From Candidatus Nitrosopumilus sp. (GTDB lineage: Archaea; Thermoproteota; Nitrososphaeria; Nitrososphaerales; Nitrosopumilaceae), in the NCBI GenBank assembly GCA_021268355.1, contig JAJETY010000001.1, positions 21,043 to 85,042 on the forward strand: a stretch of DNA of 64,000 bases. The letters are read 5' to 3'. Under the pieces are notes generated by a model that saw only the letters and a program-made list of their open reading frames with translations, did not search any database and was not told the origin of the DNA. Position numbers and translations under genes: made by a program. Positions within the stretch are counted from its first letter, which is position 1, and each line of letters begins with the position of its first letter. Below are positions 9,047-16,898 of this stretch, in pieces.

Positions 9047-9854
9047 ACATCTCCATAATTTCTTCTGTACTCAAATCCCCAGTTTGAAAATCAACAATCG
9101 TATCTCCTTCCACACCAATCTCTAGAATTTTTTGACCTTCTTTGATAACAGCAACACGATTTGCATATTCCAAAGCAAGTTGCATATCATGATGTACCAT
9201 GATGGCAGTTAGATTCATTCTCTTTTGAGCATCTGTAATCAAATCCATTATTTCACGAGCAGTGACATGATCTAATTCAGAAACAATTTCATCAGCAAGC
9301 AATATGGAAGGGTGCTGCATTAATGCTCTGGCAATTGCAACTCTTCTCTTTTCACCACCACTCAACATGTATGCCTTCCTTTCTTCTTTTCCAGACAAGC
9401 CAACCTGAGAGATAATTTTTTTAGCTTCATTAATTTCATCTTCTGGAAATTTTTTAAGAAATGATTGAATTTTACCTAATCTAGGCAAAGCACCAATGAG
9501 AATATTTTCAATAACTGTACTATTTTTCACCAATCCTAGATTTTGAGGAATGTATCCGATGGTGTGCATCATTTTTTTAAATTTTTTATCATTCATTTTT
9601 GGAGTTACGTAATCAATTTTGATTATACCTTTACTAGGAATCATCATACCATTCATCAACTTTAGTAGGGTAGATTTTCCTGAACCAGATTGTCCCACAA
9701 TAGCATAATTTGTTCCTCTATCAATAGACATGTTAATTCCTTCTAGCGCAAAATTTTTTGAATCATATGATGTCCATACACCATTCATTTGAATAATTTT
9801 CTTTGTTGCAATTGAAGAAAAAGGAAGGTTTTTGGTCATCTGAATTTGTTTCAT
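9024..9854 (-). CDS. phnC: Phosphonate-type ABC transporter, ATP-binding protein
   Basis: The 276-residue ATPase of the PhnCDE transporter. It has Walker A GQSGSGKST, the ABC signature LSGGEKRRVAIARAL, Walker B ILLADEI (usually followed by a glutamate; here VSELD follows) and the switch histidine in MVHHD. It begins 18 bases after the phnD stop and overlaps phnE by 23 bases. The residues after the Walker B aspartate read EIVSELD, so the usual D-E-P is D-E-I-V-S, as is common in PhnC-type ATPases. Confidence 0.93.
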   Translation of the reverse strand: MKQIQMTKNLPFSSIATKKIIQMNGVWTSYDSKNFALEGINMSIDRGTNYAIVGQSGSGKSTLLKLMNGMMIPSKGIIKIDYVTPKMNDKKFKKMMHTIGYIPQNLGLVKNSTVIENILIGALPRLGKIQSFLKKFPEDEINEAKKIISQVGLSGKEERKAYMLSGGEKRRVAIARALMQHPSILLADEIVSELDHVTAREIMDLITDAQKRMNLTAIMVHHDMQLALEYANRVAVIKEGQKILEIGVEGDTIVDFQTGDLSTEEIMEMYADDSKK

Positions 9855-9872
9855 TTTTCAGAATACCTATTT

Positions 9873-10961
9873 TTATTTGCTATAGTTTGATTTGTCAAGA
9901 ATCTTCTGATCAAGACCTGTTAATGCACTAATGAACTGACCGAATTCTCCTATGTGCATAGTTGTAGTTGTTGGAACTAGGGCTTCAGCACCATACAAGT
10001 CAACCAAAAGTGAATTGTGTTCATCATAGTTTAGTTTGATAAGCGTATCCACTAATGCATTTTTGGTAGATTCTGACATGTCAGCATTCACCATAAAGAC
10101 ATGGGATGGTACTGGTCCAATAGTTGTAACTGGACGTAACTTCTTTTGATCATCTAAATCTAGATACTTTTGGGGGGCGATGTCTGAACCAAATGCAACA
10201 TCAACTTTTCCTTCTAGAAGTAATGTCAATGCTGCTTTATATCCACCTGCAAAAGTATAGCTTTCAAAGCTGTTTGCTAATGCAGATTCAAGTGCTACTA
10301 TGTCATCACCTTCAATCATCACATGTCCTTCAGTAACCAACGTTCCCATAGGTCTTACAAAACCAGAAGAACCAGTCATACTAGTGAATGCAACTTTTTT
10401 ACCAACTGTATCTTCAATTGATTGAAGAGAATTATTTTCTGCCAGAGTCCAAACTGTTGCTTGATAGTTGACTTTGCCTCCAACAAGTTCTGCCAATACT
10501 GCTTCTGCACCTGTTCTTTCATGAGTAATCCATGCAGGTCCAGTATCCATAAAGGCAGCATCAATATGGCCAAATCTCATACCTTCGATAATGGTCTCAT
10601 AATTAGTTGGAATAACCACTTCAACATCAATACCCAAATTACTTTCAAGGAATTGTTCTAGGGCTTGTGCCTTTGGAGTTAATTCATCGGCTTTTTCAAC
10701 TGGAATGAATCCTATTGTCAAGGTGTCAACATCTACAGATTTTGAATCAGATGAAACATTGATGATTCCGTTTTCTATAAGAAATTCAATTCCATTGAGA
10801 AAAGTTGCATCATCTACAGCGCCCTCGGACCACCATCCAGCATTATTCTTAATCCATTCAGGAATAGAACTCTGTGCTTGTGCTGTTTGGCTCAAGGGGA
10901 TTGTTGCAATGCCAATAGCTGCAAATGCAACAATAATCGCCAAAGTTGTTTTTTGTTTCAT
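9873..10961 (-). CDS. phnD: Phosphonate-type ABC transporter substrate-binding protein with N-terminal WIKNNAxWW module
   Basis: A 362-residue exported binding protein. A signal peptide (about residues 1-29, ending near AQAQS) is followed by a roughly 40-residue module IPEWIKNNAGWWSEGAVDD...FLIENGIINV, then a PhnD-type periplasmic-binding fold (LTIGFIPVEKADELTP, GFVRPMGTL, YTFAGGYKAALTLLLEGKVDVAFGSD). It captures the substrate outside the membrane for PhnC/PhnE. The N-terminal module is not part of PhnD in bacteria. It recurs twice in the exported protein at 16899-18503. The promoter has a TTTAAATA box about 34 bases before the ATG, and upstream of it a 28-bp element shared with the neighbouring regulator pair. 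Confidence 0.9.
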   Translation of the reverse strand: MKQKTTLAIIVAFAAIGIATIPLSQTAQAQSSIPEWIKNNAGWWSEGAVDDATFLNGIEFLIENGIINVSSDSKSVDVDTLTIGFIPVEKADELTPKAQALEQFLESNLGIDVEVVIPTNYETIIEGMRFGHIDAAFMDTGPAWITHERTGAEAVLAELVGGKVNYQATVWTLAENNSLQSIEDTVGKKVAFTSMTGSSGFVRPMGTLVTEGHVMIEGDDIVALESALANSFESYTFAGGYKAALTLLLEGKVDVAFGSDIAPQKYLDLDDQKKLRPVTTIGPVPSHVFMVNADMSESTKNALVDTLIKLNYDEHNSLLVDLYGAEALVPTTTTMHIGEFGQFISALTGLDQKILDKSNYSK

Positions 10962-11019
10962 GATTTCTAAAAAATTAGGAAGAGCTAAATTATTTAAACC
11001 GAATTTTCATTCCAAAGAC

Positions 11020-11047
11020 TAATTCTAAATCTATAGAATGAGAACAA
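11020..11047. promoter_or_regulatory. 28-bp element upstream of phnD (left copy of an inverted pair)
   Basis: The plus strand reads TAATTCTAAATC then TATAGAATGAGAACAA. It matches the reverse complement of 11779-11806 at 27 of 28 positions. The core is itself an inverted repeat, ATTCTA, six bases, TAGAAT. It lies about 60-86 bases before the phnD ATG, just upstream of the TTTAAATA box, and directly after the stop of the regulator gene at 11048. A binding site for one or both neighbouring winged-helix proteins is the simplest reading. Confidence 0.65.
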
Positions 11048-11407
11048 CTATGGGCTAGATTTTGGATTATCCGTATTTGGATACAAGTTCAAACTGGGCT
11101 CAAGGTTATCTACAGTAATCTCCACCTTTCCTATTCTACTTCGATATTGTTTGATTTTCTTTCCCTCTGGAGAAATGATGAATTTATCAACTTCAGCCAA
11201 TGCAAGATCCTCCAAATTTGAGAGGGTCTTATAGACAGTTGAAAGGGAAATTTTCAATTCTTCTGCAATTTGTGTTGCATCTTTTGATTCATTTTTTACT
11301 GAAAATAATACTGCCCTAGTACATACATTGCTTAAAGATTCAATTATTTTTTGAGTTATGTCAAATTCTGATAATTGAATAATGTTCGGCTTTGACATAG
11401 AGATCAC
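11048..11407 (-). CDS. Winged-helix transcriptional regulator, second of a tandem pair
   Basis: A 119-residue protein with a clear winged helix: VCTRAVLFSVKNESKDATQ, the recognition region IAEELKISLSTVYKTLSNL, then a wing and a basic strand SPEGKKIKQYRSRIGKVEI. It is a paralogue of the upstream gene (11404-11736): both have 'FDITQKVIE...RAxLFS...SVYKxLSxLEELxLxEV...KxxxYRSRI'. The genes overlap by 4 bases. It contains no visible ligand or metal site beyond one cysteine. It lies between phnD and cbtA, and its likely targets carry the 28-bp element that flanks the pair. Confidence 0.85.
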   Translation of the reverse strand: MISMSKPNIIQLSEFDITQKIIESLSNVCTRAVLFSVKNESKDATQIAEELKISLSTVYKTLSNLEDLALAEVDKFIISPEGKKIKQYRSRIGKVEITVDNLEPSLNLYPNTDNPKSSP

Positions 11408-11736
11408 TTGTTTGGTAATAGGGTCAGTACTGGTTCTGGTTTCTTGATGGAGATATCTGCTTTGCTTATCCTGCTGCGATAAACTTTGTATTTTCTACCC
11501 TTGTCAGATAGCATCCATTTTTCAACTTCAATTAGTGTAAGTTCTTCAAGATCAGATAGTTTTTTGTAAACTGAACTTAAAGGAATTTTCAATTTGTCTG
11601 AAAGTTCAGCGGCAGTATTTCCTTTTCTAATTATAGAAAATAGTATAGCGCGAGATTCAGAATCAGCCAAAGCTTCTATAACTTTTTGAGTAATATCGTA
11701 TTTTTTTAGTTGTGGTAATGTCAGTTTCCTAGACAT
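11404..11736 (-). CDS. Winged-helix transcriptional regulator, first of a tandem pair
   Basis: A 110-residue winged-helix protein: SRAILFSIIRKGNTAAELSD, recognition helix KLKIPLSSVYKKLSDLEEL, then the basic stretch KYKVYRSRISKADIS. It is a tandem duplicate of the next gene. A TTTAAATATA box lies about 30 bases before its ATG, and a 28-bp element (11779-11806) lies just upstream of that box, consistent with autoregulation. The same element, inverted, lies before phnD, so control of phosphorus-compound uptake is a reasonable hypothesis. Confidence 0.85.
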   Translation of the reverse strand: MSRKLTLPQLKKYDITQKVIEALADSESRAILFSIIRKGNTAAELSDKLKIPLSSVYKKLSDLEELTLIEVEKWMLSDKGRKYKVYRSRISKADISIKKPEPVLTLLPNK

Positions 11737-11778
11737 GCAAAGTAAAAAAAATTCACGATATATTTAAACGAGATCTTT

Positions 11779-11806
11779 TTGTTCTCATTCTATAGATTAA
11801 GAATTA
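11779..11806. promoter_or_regulatory. 28-bp element upstream of the regulator pair (right copy, inverted)
   Basis: The plus strand begins TTGTTCTCATTC and ends AGAATTA. It is the reverse complement of 11020-11047 with a single mismatch. It overlaps the cbtA stop codon (11804-11806) and ends about 10 bases upstream of the TTTAAATATA box of the regulator operon. The two copies enclose the regulator pair completely, as in either a pair of operators or the ends of an invertible or mobile segment. Confidence 0.65.
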
Positions 11807-12532
11807 GCTGTAATGAGTTGTTTCTTGTTGAGGGAAGACCTTTCTCCAAAAAAGTCCAAGAATTATTCCAATAGATGCCCAAAATGACGTAACACCAAGA
11901 GCAGACATTAATCTAAACTCATTTACCAATGTCATAGGCGCAGTTATTTTATCAGGATTTTCAGGCATTGCAAAAAATACTGCCGAAATGAAAATACCGT
12001 AACCCAACAAGGCAACAACTTTTTTGTTGTTTTTCAGTCTCTTTGATAATTGATAAAAACCAATTGCACCAAATCCCGAAATTGCAATAAATGACAAATA
12101 TAGAATTGATCTAAGAATAACAGTTTCACCTTCACCTACGGTTGGCGGATTTGCAGGATATTTCAAAAATGGAATGATGTAAAGTGTAAACCACATAATC
12201 CCAGCAAGAAGTAATGATTTTTTGATATCATTATTTCCTGGGAGTGCATTTCTGGACAGTGCAAATACTATGCCAAATAGAGATCCAACAGAAACCCCTA
12301 GAATTACACCAGCTAGAATCTGCCCACTTTTCTGCCAGGTTCTATATCCTTCATATTCAACCCAAAATTCAGGAGTGTCTTCCTCCTCACCGGATGCAAA
12401 CAAATTTTGATTTTCAATTCCTATTGCTTGTTCCAAATAAGGTTCTACAATGGCAAAATTTACCGTGCCATGAACAAGTCCTGCAAACGCACCAGATACT
12501 AGTACAATTATTATAAAAAGAGACGTTTTCAT
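11804..12532 (-). CDS. cbtA: CbtA-family membrane protein (predicted cobalt transporter)
   Basis: A 242-residue membrane protein with about five spans and the CbtA family start (SGAFAGLVHGTVNFAIVEPYLEQAI), an acidic external loop (SGEEEDTPEFW) and the FGIVFALSRNALPG segment. CbtA with CbtB is a predicted cobalt-uptake pair, usually associated with cobalamin synthesis. It follows cbtB after 12 bases. The cobalt role is a family prediction and is not shown by residues here. Confidence 0.82.
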   Translation of the reverse strand: MKTSLFIIIVLVSGAFAGLVHGTVNFAIVEPYLEQAIGIENQNLFASGEEEDTPEFWVEYEGYRTWQKSGQILAGVILGVSVGSLFGIVFALSRNALPGNNDIKKSLLLAGIMWFTLYIIPFLKYPANPPTVGEGETVILRSILYLSFIAISGFGAIGFYQLSKRLKNNKKVVALLGYGIFISAVFFAMPENPDKITAPMTLVNEFRLMSALGVTSFWASIGIILGLFWRKVFPQQETTHYS

Positions 12533-12544
12533 GATAAAGGACTC

Positions 12545-12760
12545 CTAATGGCATGGAAAGCCAGCAGCGTGTCTCATATCATGAGTAAGTTCATGGATAT
12601 ACAAATCAGTGAATGCTTGTTCACCATAAACTAGACTGAAAACATGTCCTTGATCAAACCCTACAACAAATAATCCTGCTGCAAAGATAATACCTAATGC
12701 AATAATTGCTAATTTTGGTACTTGTGATTTAGACACATTAATTTGTCTTGTTTCAGACAT
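12545..12760 (-). CDS. cbtB: CbtB-family small membrane subunit
   Basis: A 71-residue protein with one membrane span (LAIIALGIIFAAGLFVVGF) and a C-terminal metal-ligand-rich tail, HELTHDMRHAAGFPCH, typical of CbtB. It is the first gene of cbtB-cbtA. A TTAAATA box lies about 25 bases before the ATG, so the transcript is probably leaderless. The divergent gene at 12837 has its own box in the same 76-base gap. Confidence 0.85.
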   Translation of the reverse strand: MSETRQINVSKSQVPKLAIIALGIIFAAGLFVVGFDQGHVFSLVYGEQAFTDLYIHELTHDMRHAAGFPCH

Positions 12761-12836
12761 GAAGTTTGCACCAGCTGAATGTATTTAAGCTCTTGGATGA
12801 TTTATCCAATTTATAAAGAAACAGGTTTAACGATCA
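12761..12836. promoter_or_regulatory. Divergent promoter region between cbtB and a winged-helix gene
   Basis: The 76-base gap holds two TATA-like boxes pointing outward. TTAAATA on the minus strand is centred about 25 bases before the cbtB ATG. TTTATAAA on the plus strand (12809-12816) is centred about 25 bases before the ATG at 12837. Both spacings imply leaderless transcripts. Confidence 0.55.
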
Positions 12837-13466
12837 ATGAAAAAAAACATTCAAGCATTACAAAATATCGTTTCAAGAAAAGGTTCCAGTAAAGTACTAA
12901 CATTTAGCATTCCTCATGTATTCAAGGCACTCCAATTATTATCAGAAGAGAAATTTGTAAGTAGAGCAACTTTGGGTAAAGAGATTCGATTAGGAGAAGG
13001 TGCTGTAAAGACATTGATTCTGCATCTAAAGGAAGCAAAGATGATAGATTCCACAAGATCAGGAAATTTTCTGACAGAAAAAGGGAAAAAATTTACATCA
13101 CAATTACAAAAAATAATTCCAAATGAATGCATAATTGAAAAAAATCTACTTACTCCTAAAAAAATTAATCATGCCATAATCTTGAAAAAATATGCATCTT
13201 CTATAAAGGCAGGGTTAGAACAGAGAGATTATGCAATAATGTATGGTTCTTCTGGATGTACAACATTGGTGTTCAAAAATAATAGGTTTGTATTTCCAGG
13301 AGAGGACAAAGATTGTCTAAGTAAAGATGAAAAAACAAAACAGACGCTTTTAGATAATCTTAAACCATCAGAAGGAGATGTTGTGATTATTTCATCATCA
13401 GATGATTCATTTGTAGCAGAAATATCCGCAAAAAATTCTGCATTATGGACAATTGCTACAAATTAA
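12837..13466 (+). CDS. Winged-helix protein with C-terminal sensor-like domain (DUF4443-like)
   Basis: A 209-residue protein. Residues about 20-95 form a winged helix (VFKALQLLSEEKFVSRATLG, LGEGAVKTLILHLKEAKMI, LTEKGKKF). Residues about 110-205 form an alpha/beta domain with KAGLEQRDYAIMYGSSGCTTLVFK and GDVVIISSSDD, resembling the archaeal DUF4443 arrangement. It is probably a DNA-binding protein with a small-molecule or sulfur-sensing partner domain, divergent from cbtB. The domain name is from memory and only moderately certain. Confidence 0.8.
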   Translation: MKKNIQALQNIVSRKGSSKVLTFSIPHVFKALQLLSEEKFVSRATLGKEIRLGEGAVKTLILHLKEAKMIDSTRSGNFLTEKGKKFTSQLQKIIPNECIIEKNLLTPKKINHAIILKKYASSIKAGLEQRDYAIMYGSSGCTTLVFKNNRFVFPGEDKDCLSKDEKTKQTLLDNLKPSEGDVVIISSSDDSFVAEISAKNSALWTIATN

Positions 13467-13501
13467 AGAAGACTTTTACTAGTATTGAGAAAAAATCTAA
13501 T

Positions 13502-14146
13502 ATGTCAAAATTCCAATTTCTCATCATTCCAGTTGTGATAGGTATTATCGGCGGAGCGTTTTTGGTAGTTTATCCAGAGTCTGAAAAAAATACCGCAAAT
13601 TTGACACCCACAAAATTGATTGAAACCGGCTCTCCGATATTGGGAGATGCAACTGCTTCAATTACAATTTTAGAGTGGGGAGATTATCAATGCACTTATT
13701 GTTACAAATTCCACCAAAACACCCTTGAGATAATAAATGAAGATTTCATAAAAAATGGTAAAGTAAAATTAGTTTTCAAAGATTTTCCTCTCAATGGACC
13801 GGATTCAGTTTTAGCCGCTGAAGCATCCTATTGTGCAGAAGACCAGGAGAAATATTGGGAATATCATGATGAATTATACAAGAATTGGGGTGGAGAAAGA
13901 ACAGGTTGGATAACTAGAGAGTCATTAGATAGATTTGCCATAACAGTTGATTTGGATTTGCAAGAATTTAACAAATGCCTTGATGATCACAAATATAAAA
14001 ACAAGGTTGATGCATTATACGAATTTGGTAGAGATATTGGAATTGATGCAACCCCTTCATTTCTGGTATTCAATGATGAAAAAATTATCAAAATAAGAGG
14101 AAATCAACCACTAGAGGTATTCCTCAAAACAATTGACGAGTTGTGA
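13502..14146 (+). CDS. Membrane-anchored DsbA-like thiol oxidoreductase
   Basis: A 214-residue exported protein. After a short basic start (MSKFQF) comes one hydrophobic segment (LIIPVVIGIIGGAFLVV), then a thioredoxin fold with the active site CTYC in EWGDYQCTYCYKFHQ, a DsbA-like helical insertion, and the cis-proline region IDATPSFLVF. It probably makes, breaks or isomerises disulfides outside the membrane. I chose the start at 13502, rather than an upstream ATG overlapping the previous gene, because it gives a normal N-terminal anchor. Confidence 0.88.
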   Translation: MSKFQFLIIPVVIGIIGGAFLVVYPESEKNTANLTPTKLIETGSPILGDATASITILEWGDYQCTYCYKFHQNTLEIINEDFIKNGKVKLVFKDFPLNGPDSVLAAEASYCAEDQEKYWEYHDELYKNWGGERTGWITRESLDRFAITVDLDLQEFNKCLDDHKYKNKVDALYEFGRDIGIDATPSFLVFNDEKIIKIRGNQPLEVFLKTIDEL

Positions 14147-14208
14147 AAAAATGAAAAAACAAAACAATCAATCAAAATTAATAACTGCATAGTTGGGAGT
14201 AATCACAA

Positions 14209-15489
14209 ATGGGTAAAATAGACATAGAAAAACAAGATTCTGTTCAAATTTATAAAATTCGTAAAACACTCGAGGAATTATCAAGAAAGTCAGGTCGAGG
14301 AACAGAATTAATCACGGTATACATACCAAAAGGAAAACAACTTCATGAAATTATTGGTGCACTTCAACAAGAACAAGGTACTGCAGACAATATCAAATCA
14401 GATCTTACAAGAACCCATGTGGTAGATTCCTTAGGAAAAGTTGTTCAAAGGTTAAAGCTCTACAAAAAAACTCCTGAAAGAGGATTGGTTATGTTTTGTG
14501 GTGCATTGCCGCCAGAGGAAGGTGGTCCATTAGGAAGCGAAGTGGTAAAAGTTTGGGAAATAGATCCTCCGAAAGATTTGAATCAGTATCTTTACAGATG
14601 TGATGACCACTTCCATGTAGATATTCTAAAAGATATGCTCAAAGATGACAACCTGATTGGATTCTTGGCAATTGATTCAAAAGATGCAGGATGGGGATTA
14701 TTACATGGAGATAAAATTGAAGTTTTATCTCAAACAGGTTCAGGAGTTGCAGGAAAACATAGGCAAGGGGGTCAATCAGCAAAAAGATTCCAAAAACTTA
14801 GAGAGATGGAATTGACATATTACTTTAACAGAGTCGCCCAAACGACAAGAGAATATTTTATTGATATTTATCCAGTTAAGGGATTGGTAATTTCTGGACC
14901 AGGTCCTACAAAAGAAGATTTCATTAACGGAAACTATCTAGAGTATAGATTACAAAACAACATCATTGCAACAATTGACTCGTCATATTCAGGTGCAGAG
15001 GGAATTAGAGAGGCATTTGGAAAAGCTTCAGATATTTTAGGTAACTTTAGACTTGTTGAAGAAAAGAAAATGGTAGAAGATCTCTTTAGAGAAATTAACG
15101 GAAATACTGGAAAAGGATCATACGGATTACAGGAAGTCATAGATTATCTAAAAAACAACGTAGTTGAAACGTTGATTATTACAGACGACACAAACTTGAA
15201 CAGAGTTGAGGGTTTATGCAAAAGATGCAAACATCTGCAAGAAGACATAGTAGAAAGACCAGAAGTCATTCCAAAGAAAACAGCATACATTAACAATCCA
15301 TGTCCAGGATGTAACTCCATGGAAGTTGAAGCAAATGAGCAAGATATTGTAGATTATTTGGAGTTATTAGCATCAAAGACAGGTTCAAAATTAGAAGTTG
15401 TTTCAGGAAGTGCAGAACACGGAAATATGTTAGCAAGTCTTGGAAAAATTGGTGCGATTTTAAGATATAATCCAGGTCACGCTAAATAG
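14209..15489 (+). CDS. prf1: Peptide chain release factor aRF1
   Basis: The archaeal class I release factor, 426 residues. It reads all three stop codons and triggers release of the peptide. The N domain has the stop-codon motif NIKS (TADNIKSDLTR). The M domain has the catalytic GGQ (GKHRQGGQSAKRF). The C domain has a zinc-type cysteine set (CKRC...CPGC) in an insertion. The stop overlaps the 3' end of the convergent HIT gene by 8 bases. Confidence 0.97.
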   Translation: MGKIDIEKQDSVQIYKIRKTLEELSRKSGRGTELITVYIPKGKQLHEIIGALQQEQGTADNIKSDLTRTHVVDSLGKVVQRLKLYKKTPERGLVMFCGALPPEEGGPLGSEVVKVWEIDPPKDLNQYLYRCDDHFHVDILKDMLKDDNLIGFLAIDSKDAGWGLLHGDKIEVLSQTGSGVAGKHRQGGQSAKRFQKLREMELTYYFNRVAQTTREYFIDIYPVKGLVISGPGPTKEDFINGNYLEYRLQNNIIATIDSSYSGAEGIREAFGKASDILGNFRLVEEKKMVEDLFREINGNTGKGSYGLQEVIDYLKNNVVETLIITDDTNLNRVEGLCKRCKHLQEDIVERPEVIPKKTAYINNPCPGCNSMEVEANEQDIVDYLELLASKTGSKLEVVSGSAEHGNMLASLGKIGAILRYNPGHAK

Positions 15490-15886
15490 ATGCTCGAATC
15501 TTTTTAGCCAGTTCTTCTAGTTCAGAGTCATTTGAGATTTGTCTTTTTGTCCAAACAGTTCCTTTGTTATTATATCTAGGAATAATGTGTATGTGTACAT
15601 GTGGAATTATCTGCTTGGCAGCACGACCATTATTTTGAGCAAGACTAAACGCATCAGCATTTGCCCCACTGAGAATTGCATTTGCAATTTTTGGTACGAG
15701 TTCGAATAGTTTTCCAACATTCTGAGGAGTCATTTCAGTAATTCTTTCATGGTGTTCACGTGGAATTACCAGACTGTGACCTACGTCAATTGGATATCTA
15801 TCTAAAAATGATACATGAGACTCATCCTCGTAAAGAATATGGGCATCCCTTTTTCCGTCTAAAATATCACAAAAGATGCAAGTCAT
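15482..15886 (-). CDS. HIT-family nucleotide hydrolase/transferase
   Basis: A 134-residue HIT protein. The N-terminus CIFCDIL carries the usual zinc-type cysteines, and the catalytic triad motif is HVHIHIIPR near residue 100. Such proteins hydrolyse or transfer nucleotide monophosphates from dinucleotide substrates. The natural substrate cannot be told from sequence. It is convergent with prf1 and overlaps it by 8 bases. Confidence 0.92.
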   Translation of the reverse strand: MTCIFCDILDGKRDAHILYEDESHVSFLDRYPIDVGHSLVIPREHHERITEMTPQNVGKLFELVPKIANAILSGANADAFSLAQNNGRAAKQIIPHVHIHIIPRYNNKGTVWTKRQISNDSELEELAKKIRASI

Positions 15887-15994
15887 AAATTCTGAAATTT
15901 GTGATTTTATTTATTATTTTTTAGAAAAACACTCTAGTGGAACACATGTTTATCGAATGGTTAATTAGGGCAAATTTCAGAGTTTGAGCAACCC

Positions 15995-16594
15995 ATGGGC
16001 CGAAAAGAAAGAAGAGAACGTGAACAAAAACGTGAAAATTACGCCACTAAACATTCAGCTCAGCAAAGAAAGAATACACTAATTGCTGCTGGAGTTTTAG
16101 CAGTAATTGCATTAATCGTAGGTTATGCCGCATATCTTTTTGTCACAATGGATCAAAGTACAGCACCAGGCGGTCCTGAAAATGCCGGTGCATTAGGTAG
16201 TGATCACGCACATGCGGCTATCGCAGTTAGAATTTTTGGAGATTATTTTGACTTTTCAGCACCAGCATATCAAATCAAATCAAGTTGGATTCACTTTGAA
16301 GGTAGAGATGGTTCCACAGTACACAAACATGCAACAGGTGTTACCTTAGGATACCTATTTGAGACACTAGCATTAGGTCTTGATGACAAGTGTTTCGTAT
16401 TCCAAGATGGAAGAGAGTTTTGTACAAATGAGGACTATTCTCTAAAGTTCTTCTATAACGGTAACCAAGTTGAAGATATCAGAGATATTGAAATTATGGA
16501 AGATGATAGAATTTTGATATCCTATGGTGGAGAGACGGCTGAAGAGATCGAAGGACAATTAATAGAATTAGAGAGTCAAAGAATAGTCAAATAG
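15995..16594 (+). CDS. Membrane-anchored extracytoplasmic protein of unknown function
   Basis: A 199-residue protein: a strongly basic first 30 residues (MGRKERREREQKRENYATKH), one membrane span (LIAAGVLAVIALIVGYAAYLFV), then an outside domain with His-rich DHAHAAIAV, WIHFEGRDGSTVHKHATGV and a Cys pair (CFVF...FCTNE). The His and Cys positions could bind metal. I have the impression of a family confined to ammonia-oxidising archaea, but do not know its function. Confidence 0.78.
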   Translation: MGRKERREREQKRENYATKHSAQQRKNTLIAAGVLAVIALIVGYAAYLFVTMDQSTAPGGPENAGALGSDHAHAAIAVRIFGDYFDFSAPAYQIKSSWIHFEGRDGSTVHKHATGVTLGYLFETLALGLDDKCFVFQDGREFCTNEDYSLKFFYNGNQVEDIRDIEIMEDDRILISYGGETAEEIEGQLIELESQRIVK

Positions 16595-16598
16595 AATT

Positions 16599-16793
16599 TC
16601 AAGATTCTTGAGTTGTAAATTGTGCCATCTTGTCAAAGAACATGTAATACCCACAGCGAACACATCTAAGAACGGTCAAATAGGTTGTAAGGAATTCTTT
16701 ATCCTCAAACCTACCGCTGAGTTTGACATTTTCACCTGCAATTTCTGCTTTGTTACTTTTACAAACAGGGCATTCTAGGGCTTTTTGATCCAT
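16599..16793 (-). CDS. Zinc-ribbon microprotein
   Basis: A 64-residue protein with two CxxC knuckles, CPVCKSNKAEI and LRCVRCGYYMFF, about 35 residues apart, the usual zinc-ribbon layout. It is convergent with the preceding membrane protein (gap 4 bases). No specific partner can be deduced. Confidence 0.7.
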   Translation of the reverse strand: MDQKALECPVCKSNKAEIAGENVKLSGRFEDKEFLTTYLTVLRCVRCGYYMFFDKMAQFTTQES

Positions 16794-16898
16794 TAGAAAA
16801 AGCCAGTAAAATTACAATTTAAACTCAATGGACATGATCAATTATACGAATTTCGAAAAATGAGATTTGTTCTAATATGGCAAAAAAATAATCTAATT

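Noticed and set aside
12222..12516. Plus-strand frames across cbtA
   Set aside because: Antisense shadows of a well-supported membrane protein gene.
12545..12836. A cobalamin riboswitch before cbtB
   Set aside because: The gap is only 76 bases and the gene is predicted to be leaderless, leaving no RNA for a riboswitch.
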